From: Phoronis ovalis | Lineage: Eukaryota > Phoronida > Phoronidae | Direction: 5' to 3' | NCBI GenBank assembly: GCA_028565635.1 | Contig: JAOXYB010059535.1 | Location: forward strand, 1-10,824 | Length of the DNA: 10,824 bases | Translations under genes and position numbers: made by a program | Notes under the pieces: generated by a model | Database searches by the model: none | Told to the model about the DNA's origin: nothing | What the model saw: only the letters and a program-made list of their open reading frames with translations | Part shown: one piece after another, positions 1 through 6,554 of the stretch | Position numbering within the stretch: the stretch's first letter is position 1 | Layout: each line of letters begins with the position of its first letter

Positions 1-471
1 GATTTATGATTTCCTATAAATGGGTCTAGAAGTTTACCGCCTTGCGGAAGTTGTACCCTGGGTACATTTCTGTAGTATCCCTTACGACAACGACCCTTTC
101 TGCATCAGTGATGTCTACACATCACTATAACCAACCGAGTTACTTTCTCGATTTTAAACATAGCTGTTACAAGTGCAAGTTGTCCAATTTTGTTAAGCCT
201 AAAAAAATAGAGTACGGTGTTAGGTAATTTTTATATTGACCAAAAAATGGAAAACACGTACAGTAAGAAGTATAACAATGCAGGTGTCTAATGGAAAATT
301 GCCAAAGCTAAAAATGTCAGTTGGGTTAGTAAAAACAATCATATTTTTAGGCCTGGCTTGTGAATTAAGTCTGGTGGGTATTAATGACCATAAGCGGAAA
401 GGGATTATATAAGATCTAACAGTCATTAACAGGATGTCTCATCTTAAATGTTGATGTTTTTGAATTCTAGT
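1..471. other. region upstream of TIPRL: 5' UTR, promoter or 5' intron
   Basis: No coding signal is convincing here. The open stretches on either strand (42-227 +, 220-426 -) look unlike a known protein and have no splice context. A 15-base perfect palindrome, TGTACCCTGGGTACA, lies at 52-66. A polypyrimidine-poor but acceptor-like TTGAATTCTAG ends at 470, so the TIPRL mRNA may have an upstream non-coding exon that I cannot place. Confidence 0.5.
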
Positions 472-587
472 ATGAATGTAACTGCTAGAAAAAATGGTCC
501 TGTGACAGAACAGTTTCAATATGGTCCGTGGTGTTTTACATCAGTCAAGAGTCATATACTGGAATCAGAGGGAGCTCCAAGACAACG
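472..587 (+). CDS. TIPRL: TIPRL coding exon 1
   Basis: Encodes residues 1-38 and two bases of codon 39, including YGPW at 17-20, which matches the FGPW of the family. The donor is CG|GTAACG. The 5' boundary is set by the chosen ATG; the true exon may start upstream or at 471, after a possible acceptor. Confidence 0.88.
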
Positions 588-3500
588 GTAACGTTTCATC
601 CAGTATTCATATAGTGTTGTAAAATTGTACTTGGTAAGGGATATTCCTCCCTTTAGGAACTGGGTGTGAAAAGTACAGTCTATAGCCAAATGAAAGTGCT
701 ATTTCTGAGTGCCGAAGTTTGGCACTTTCCTTTATAATTATGAGCAATCTACCAACTACATCACATGCAATAACAGAAAACTTAATAAAAGATAATGTCA
801 ATGTAAAAATTTTTTCATAATTAATATTAATATAATACATAATTTTAGGTTTGAGGAGCAGCTGAAACTGCCACAACTCCCAGAAATGATATTTGGTGAT
901 AACGTCTTACGCATGCAGCACTCCGATGGTTATGGTATTGAATTTAATGCTTTGGATGCTTTGACACTTGTTGACGCCGAGCATGATTTGATGAAAGTAG
1001 CCGCTGCTCAAACTTGGAGACAGGCAAGGTGAAATTAAAGACCAAAGTTACTTCTAGTTATATGTTAAAAACTAATCAAAATTTTATAAGTGATGGTTTT
1101 ACTAAACATTTGGTCTAGCTAGATATAAGTTGGCTTATGCCTATATATATATATATATATATATATATAATCAAATTATAATTTATAAATTATTTATTTA
1201 TAAATTATAATTATAAAATCAAGCATTTTTAATAAGTTTTCTTAAAACAATAAGCTTTTACTGATCTATGGTGCTAAAATGATCTGTGGTGAAGAGCATC
1301 GAATAGCTGTGTGTGAAAACATAAAACTGATACATAAATTTTACTAGCAAACTTCATTGTATAAGAGAATAAAATATGTACAAGTGATGGAAGATTGTTA
1401 AAAAAGATGGAACAAACTCAAAACGCCAGAATTTTTATACCCATCCACATAGTGGCTGGGTATAGGCTATGCTTCACTGTATTGTTGTCCGTAACATTTG
1501 CATTTTCTCGTAGTTTTTACCTGATCGGCTTCATATTCGTACAGGGTAAATGTAGGTCAAAGTGCAGGTAGGTTATAATTTTGACCCTGATTACTTGCAA
1601 AATGGCTGACTGTTGGTCATGTTTGTTCCCGAGAGGGCACGTTACTCTGCATCAGTTGTGGGAAACGAAGAAACATTGACTGAAAGGTGGATTGACAAAG
1701 GCCATAATAGGCTAGGTGTGCATAACCGTGACTTTCTTTGTCTCAGATGCTGTTACAAATCTTCTACAGTTTTTTGTGCGTAACACTTTCTTTGCCTCAT
1801 AATAAGTTTTTATACGTTCAGCTTCATATTCGATACGGTAAGTACAGATCAAAGTGCAGGTCAGGTATAATTTTTACTCTGGATCACTTTCAATATGGTA
1901 AACTGACGGCCGCATTTGTCATCGAAATTATATCTCGCAATAACAGCTTCATATTCGACACAGAGTAAAGTGCTGATCAAAGTGCAGGTCAAATATAATT
2001 TTGACCCAGTTTACTTACAATATCGCCTACTGGTGGCCAAGTTGTTCCTGAGAGGATATGTCATGTTATGCCATATACCAGAAAAACAAAGTATTGACTA
2101 GACGATTTAAAGGCGGATTCATAAAGTTGGTGAGCATAAAAGGCTAGGTGACATTTTAAAATGACCTTGAGAAGTGGGTAATGCCAATCTGAACCTTCGA
2201 CATTTTTTGTGCATAGCATTTTGTCTCACTATAACTGCTTCAGTTTTTTACTGATCAGCTTCATATTCAATATAGGGCAAGTACAAATCATGATGCATGT
2301 CAGTTATAATTTTGTCCGGAATCATTTCCAATATGACCACATGTCTAGATGATTCGAAGGTGACGAAGAACAAAAGGTAGCTGGGTGTATCAGGTACTTT
2401 AGAATGACCATGAAAGTGTGGCAACTGACGATCCCAATTCTTTAAATTTTATTGTATATGGTACTTTGCTTTATAATATGTAACACTTAATAATTGCACT
2501 GCGCACCAACACATCAGGCTGCAAACCACATACCATTTAGAACAAGATATGAGTCTAGGGATGAGATGTTGTATATGTTTACTGTATTTAATCAATGTAT
2601 TGCAGGGCTGATGTGATAGATGGTGAAGAGATCAAGGAAGTTATTAAACCATTTGATTGGACCTTTTCAACCAATTATAGAGGAACATTGCTGGGAGATA
2701 ATTCCATTCAGGTGGGGATTTCCATTGACAATAATTTTGCAACAGTTTACCAATAAATAGAACTAAGTACAATTATTCTGCAATGCTGGTAATTGCAAAT
2801 AAATTGCAGATGGCGTATATTAAAGAACAAGCACTTTTTTGACAAAGTATAAAAAGCATGTGTTACATTTATTTAATATGTTATTTTAGAGTCGGATATA
2901 CCAAGTATACAAAGGGCATGTCAGTTATTGCTTTTGATTCAGTTTATGTTCTGTTTAGTAACAATTTGTTATTGTAGGTTTCTCCAACAGAGGAAAAAAT
3001 AAATATAGAGAAATTAAAGCAAAGAGAAAAAATATTATGCTATGATGACATAACGTTGTTTGAGGATGAATTAGCTGACAATGGGGCTTCCATGTTATCA
3101 GTAAAAATGGTAAATTAAATATTAACATGGCATTTGTTGTGTAGATTATAGTTATACACTTCTTTCACAGTACATAAATGTTGGATGCTATACTGCTTTG
3201 TACACAAAAAATAGTTATATAGGCACAATGAATTGTGGAGAAAGGTAGAGCCATTGTCTGCAATATATTGAAAAATTGCTAATGATATGTTTTCATGTTT
3301 TTCAGAGAGCCATGCCATCTTGCTTTTTAGTACTACTTAGGTTTTATCTTAGAGTTGACGATGTCCTTATTAGAATTAATGACACAAGGCTTTACCATGA
3401 GGTACTTGTATTCGTTTAGTCATGTAGTTGAATATTATGGCTTGTAATTCATCAACAACGTAAAAAAAATTCCAGGTGACTGAGTCATTTCTGAAGGAGG

Positions 3501-4714
3501 AATGAAAAACCAGTAGTTTTTTTTGTACCTTACTGCATTATTTTACACCCCATCTAATCCATGTTGAAGAGCATTTAGTTATAAAACGGCTAATACAAGA
3601 TCATGTGATGTCAATTCGATTTATTACGTATTCCAGTGTTGAATCTTATGTTAAGCAGTATAAAGTAGTCTTATCTTAAGACCTCTGTCCTTTCTGTGAG
3701 AAGACTGAATGTTCTCTATTGCCTGATGTATGTGTATTTGTAACTGCTCAGGGTAGCACAGTAACAAGTTATTGTGTATTTTCAGTGGGACACATCCTTC
3801 ATGATTAGGGAATATACGTCAAAGGAAAGTACATATAAGGAACTAAAGGTAAATTTTTGTTTTACAGCTGTATATGTAAATGAAGTGTTTGTTTTGTAAC
3901 AAATCGAGTTATGACTGTATAGGTTTTAATTATGAGTTTGTTGTAGTTGTTGCAATTTCTACAAAGCTACTGACAAGTTTTCAAGTCAGCTTTGGGAAAC
4001 ATAATGAACACACCTGTTTGTATTTACGTCAGAAAATAGATCTTTGGATTGAAACTAATAGAATTTCCCTGACATTAAAAAAATTTACATTTGGTTTGTT
4101 AAAACTTCTTCAGAAACTTTAGACTGAATTCATGAATGCGAAATAAAGAAGTTTAGGCAGTAGATACTCGTTTGACAAAAGGTTTTCACACTTTATACTT
4201 AGTTAAATTTTAGCTAACTGAATGATAGAAAAACAAAAAGTATATATATTTTGAAAGTATACAAATCAAATATTGTAAATATGTAAATAAATATTTTTTC
4301 TTTGGTTAGGTCATGTGAGCTGTGCTAGTTATGATGTGTAAAGGTTATTTACCATTTCAACTATGTAGTGTTAGGAATTCTTGACTTATATTTTTTGAAT
4401 TTTACGTTTAAACATTGAACGTTTCAACCCAAAATGGAAACCTACTCAGAGAAAAATAAGTTACGGATTTAGAAAATTTGAGTAATATACTTTCAACAGA
4501 TATTTACATTTGTTATAAATTGTGCCAAACAATATTTGCCACGTGAACAGAACAATGCATATAACAAGTGGTAAGTGACTTTGTATTTCATATATTTCAG
4601 GTTCCTCTACACCTATGTACTGATCCTAATGAAATAAATCAACATTTGAAACTTAAAGAAGAAATATTAGAAAAGCTTGAATTTCCAGTGGTAAATACCA
4701 GTGAAAGCAGGTAG
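472..4714 (+). CDS. TIPRL: TIPRL / TIP41-like regulator of PP2A-family phosphatases (7 coding exons)
   Basis: Exons 472-587, 849-1028, 2606-2711, 2978-3109, 3306-3401, 3786-3848 and 4601-4714 (stop TAG 4712-4714) join in one frame to give 268 residues, close to the roughly 270 of animal TIPRL. All six introns are GT..AG. Family blocks appear in order: YGPW (17-20), [12 protein letters not shown] (49-60), GIEFNA (68-73), EVIKPFDWT (110-118), YRGTLLG (123-129), the LFEDEL block in exon 4, [14 protein letters not shown] (181-194), INDTRLYHE (202-210), and REYTS and DPNEI near the C-terminus. Known for the family: yeast Tip41 acts with Tap42 in TOR signalling, and animal TIPRL binds the catalytic subunits of PP2A, PP4 and PP6 in the cytosol and nucleus and restrains their activity. 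No domain is missing and no frame is broken, so the gene looks functional. ATG 472 has A at -3 and gives an N-terminus close to the family length. In-frame ATGs at 448 and 454 are alternatives with poorer context. A splice-acceptor-like TTCTAG ends at 470, so a non-coding 5' exon is possible. Confidence 0.95.
849..1028 (+). CDS. TIPRL: TIPRL coding exon 2
   Basis: Acceptor AATTTTAG|G, donor CAAG|GTGAAA. Encodes residues 39-98 plus two bases of codon 99, and carries the family signature FGDNVLR (54-60) followed by GIEFNA (68-73). Both flanking introns interrupt a codon after its second base. Confidence 0.95.
1142..1170. repeat. (TA)n microsatellite in TIPRL intron 2
   Basis: About 14 uninterrupted TA dinucleotides, in the intron roughly 115 bases after exon 2. 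Length is likely to vary between individuals. Confidence 0.97.
1175..1211. repeat. perfect 16-bp AT-only inverted repeat
   Basis: Left arm ATTATAATTTATAAAT at 1175-1190, exact reverse complement at 1196-1211, loop TATTT. It directly follows the TA microsatellite. The pair could extrude a cruciform or fold in the pre-mRNA. Confidence 0.9.
1436..1464. repeat. hairpin at the left edge of the intron-2 repeat array
   Basis: TATACCCA (1436-1443) pairs with TGGGTATA (1457-1464), and CCAC (1445-1448) with GTGG (1452-1455): twelve pairs with one mismatched position and a three-base loop. It may be a structured terminus of a mobile element. Confidence 0.75.
1436..2440. repeat. decayed repeat array with four copies of a 'GCTTCATATTCG' unit in TIPRL intron 2
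   Basis: Four related segments start at 1528, 1821, 1946 and 2258 with GCTTCATATTC. Each continues through versions of GGTAAGTACAGATCAAAG, TGCAGGTCAGGTATAATTTT, GACCC and ATTACTTTCAATATGG. Longer copies share upstream sequence (TTTTTTGTGC..AACATTTTGTCTCA) and downstream sequence (GTTGTTCC.GAGAGG, AAACA.AGTATTGACT, ATAGGCTAGGTG). Spacings of about 293, 125 and 312 suggest a nominal unit near 300 bp with one shortened copy. The left edge is a hairpin at 1436-1464. No intact protein is encoded; short open frames inside it are chance. Family unknown to me by name. Confidence 0.8.
2606..2711 (+). CDS. TIPRL: TIPRL coding exon 3
   Basis: Acceptor TATTGCAG|GG, donor ATTCAG|GTGGGG. Encodes residues 99-134 with EVIKPFDWT and YRGTLLG, among the most conserved stretches of the family. 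The preceding 1577-bp intron is the longest of the gene and is full of repeats. Confidence 0.95.
2978..3109 (+). CDS. TIPRL: TIPRL coding exon 4
   Basis: Acceptor ATTGTAG|GT, donor AAAATG|GTAAAT; phase 0 at both ends. Encodes residues 135-178: a charged, probably helical [13 protein letters not shown] segment, then [10 protein letters not shown], matching the family's LFEDEL block. Confidence 0.94.
3306..3401 (+). CDS. TIPRL: TIPRL coding exon 5
   Basis: Acceptor TTTTTCAG|AG, donor CATGAG|GTACTT. Encodes residues 179-210, nearly all of which match animal [19 protein letters not shown], then [15 protein letters not shown]. Confidence 0.95.
3786..3848 (+). CDS. TIPRL: TIPRL coding exon 6
   Basis: A 63-base exon; acceptor ATTTTCAG|TG, donor CTAAAG|GTAAAT. 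Encodes residues 211-231 with REYTSKES, matching the REYTSRES block of the family. Supported by frame continuity on both sides. Confidence 0.92.
4601..4714 (+). CDS. TIPRL: TIPRL terminal coding exon 7
   Basis: Acceptor TATTTCAG|GT. Encodes residues 232-268 with DPNEINQHL (family: EPNEISQYL) and ends at TAG 4712-4714. The C-terminal tail after KLEFP is divergent, as is usual for the family. Confidence 0.93.
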   Translation, partial: VPLHLCTDPNEINQHLKLKEEILEKLEFPVVNTSESR

Positions 4715-4983
4715 CAATCTTAAGAATCAACGAACAAACTTGATATATTGACTATTGACAAGAAACTGGTTTGAGAAAATGAGCTTTGGACTAAGTTTTT
4801 TTATCAACCGCAGTTTTGTTTTATTATACCATAAAGATTCCAGTGCTAAAATTGGAATATTAAATTCATAGAAGTATAGTAATTACATACATGAAGACAT
4901 AGCTTGAATAGGTGTTTTCAAAAGCTCATACTAATTAGAGCCTTTATAATTCAAATTTGTTACTCAAGAAAATGGACCAAGGG
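4715..4983. other. TIPRL 3' UTR region with proximal poly(A) signal candidate
   Basis: Non-coding AT-rich DNA after the TIPRL stop. ATTAAA at 4859-4864, about 145 bases after the stop, is a plausible poly(A) signal. A second, canonical AATAAA lies at 5493-5498; if that one is used, the 3' UTR would contain the 4991-5400 element. Confidence 0.5.
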
Positions 4984-4990
4984 GCAAAAA

Positions 4991-5400
4991 CCGGGGGGGT
5001 ACTCATGGTTTTTTAACTGTGGGGATGTGCTGCCCAACCTAATCCAAAATTTTAGCTTGTGATGTCAAACCCAATCGAAATTTTTTGAAATATAAGGGTA
5101 GCAATTCAAATTTTATGAAATATATGGGTAGCAATCCAAATTTTAAAATATTTGAGTAGCAGTCCATTTATACGTAAACCGACTGATACAAACCAAATTC
5201 CAGAGTCTATTTATGGATACAAACCTAAATTAACCCAAATTGTTTGCTTTAAGCAAGCAGTGGGTAGAAATTAATTTTTGAATATTTCTTTATGGTAGCA
5301 ATCCAAAAAAATGCAGTAACAAGTATGCAATCCAAATCCAAAATTTCGGCAACCGGGGTGCACACCCTCACCAAAAAATAACTTGAGGAGTACCCCGGGG
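4991..5400. mobile_element. MITE-like non-autonomous DNA transposon, about 410 bp
   Basis: The ends are inverted repeats: left CCGGGGGGGTACTC, right (reverse complement) CCCCGGGGTACTCC. The similarity continues inward imperfectly for about 50 bp (TTTTTTAACTGTGGGGATGTGC against TTATTTTTTGGTGAGGGTGTGC). The 7-base word GCAAAAA flanks both sides (4984-4990 and 5401-5407), a probable target-site duplication. The interior is non-coding and contains several copies of a GGTAGCAATCCAAATTTT-like word. There is no transposase, so it would depend on one elsewhere. Superfamily not assigned. Confidence 0.82.
5088..5330. repeat. internal degenerate repeats of the MITE-like element
   Basis: Versions of (ATATA)GGGTAGCAATCCAAATTTT recur near 5094, 5126, 5153, 5292 and 5318, the first three about 30 bases apart. 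They lie wholly inside the 4991-5400 element and are likely part of its structure. Confidence 0.65.
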
Positions 5401-5407
5401 GCAAAAA

Positions 5408-6228
5408 ATATTTTACTTGTATCAATTATATGGCTGTGTTCATCTATATTGTACTATGATACAGTCATACTTTTTGTATCTTCAAAAGAAACAATAAAAT
5501 AAAGTTACATTAAGTTGCATTTATATCAGAACATTTATTATCACAGCATAAAGCAGTTGATTTCACAACCTAGCTTGGAAGATGCATAGTACATGGTTTC
5601 TACTAAAACTTGGAACATTTTGAATAGAAATCATGGTAGTTTAACTCAAAATAAACAGTCATGCCTGTCTATCACAAAAGTTTGTTTTCTCATCTAATTC
5701 CAAAAACAAAAACTGCTATAGTGACAGAATAATAAATAATAATCTACAAAAGAATGTCTGCTTGAAATAATTAAAATAAAAAGAGTTATATTTATTGGAT
5801 TGTGCTAAAGTGCTACTAAAGAGATTGAATAAATATCTTCACTATAAAGCAGTGTAAACACTATTAGTTACATTAAATAAAGGAAACGAGCCAAATTTGA
5901 TGAAGGTTATTACTGTTCATGAATAAAACCTAACTTCCAAACCCAAATTTGGCATGAAGGCACAGTGATGAAGAGAATCGATCAAATAAAAATACATATA
6001 CAGCACACAACTTATGCTGAGCACTCTCTTAAATTAGCGGCATAAGGTATTGTGATCCTCATTAACATGAAGTTCATGGAGCTTCAGCTTGTTGGTACAA
6101 CTAATAATTACCCTTGTACGTTATTATTACCTGTACTTTATTTTTTATTTTTTTGTGTCTATTTCATTTAAATCTCATTCAAAGTTTGGTTTGATTTATA
6201 TGGTAAACTGTTGTGTAATATTCAGTCT
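5408..6228. other. intergenic region between the convergent genes
   Basis: AT-rich, with no supported gene on either strand. It holds AATAAA at 5493-5498 (+) and several other AATAAA words. On the minus strand, TTTATT at 6137-6142 reads as AATAAA about 90 bases after the stop of the minus-strand gene and is its most likely poly(A) signal. GCCAAATTTG (5890-5899) and its inverted copy (5944-5953) form a weak stem. Confidence 0.5.
6137..6142 (-). promoter_or_regulatory. candidate poly(A) signal of the minus-strand gene
   Basis: AATAAA on the minus strand, about 90 bases past the TAA at 6229. Another AATAAA overlaps the stop codon itself (6228-6233) but would leave almost no 3' UTR. Confidence 0.5.
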
Positions 6229-6554
6229 TTATTTCCGTAACCATGGTAACTTGACAATCTTTCTGCCATCTGGCCATTCATATCGGGTCTGGTACTCTGT
6301 ATAACTTGGATGGAATTCTACCTCAAGCAAAGGTCGTCCATGCCCTGCCATGAAATTTGGTGTTGGGTTGACAGTGAACGGACTCACAGCTTCGTCAAGT
6401 CCAGGCTTTTTGTAGCGAGACATATATTCTGTTCTACCTGGGAAGGTCATGTTGATACCACACTGTTCTTGGATGCTTTTCTCCATTGGACCATTATTTT
6501 GCATGATGGTTGTGTTCCATGGATGCAAGCGCTTTATTGTACCACCAGTCTGGA
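6229..6554 (-). CDS. minus-strand gene, terminal coding exon 5
   Basis: Acceptor CTGTTTTTAG|TC. Encodes residues 233-340: the second and third Y-x-x-R-Y motifs (TEYMSRYKKPG 274-284, TEYQTRYEWPDG 318-329), a proline-rich middle (SPFTVNPTPNFMAGHGRP) and the C-terminus KLPWLRK. The stop codon TAA lies inside an AATAAA hexamer. Confidence 0.92.

Noticed and set aside
42-426. Open frames upstream of TIPRL on both strands (61 and 68 residues)
   Set aside because: No family resemblance, no splice support, and low-complexity translations expected by chance at this length.
607-876. 89-residue minus-strand open frame
   Set aside because: Overlaps TIPRL intron 1 and the start of exon 2 on the opposite strand; it resembles nothing known and the + strand exon explains the overlap.
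1738-2101. Two + strand open frames in intron 2
   Set aside because: They fall inside the decayed repeat array and are not conserved between its copies.
3880-4122. 80-residue + strand open frame
   Set aside because: Lies inside TIPRL intron 6, is not joined by usable splice sites and has no family resemblance.
5890-5953. Inverted pair GCCAAATTTG ... CAAATTTGGC as a transposon end
   Set aside because: The core CAAATTTG is its own reverse complement, so the pairing is weak evidence; no target duplication.
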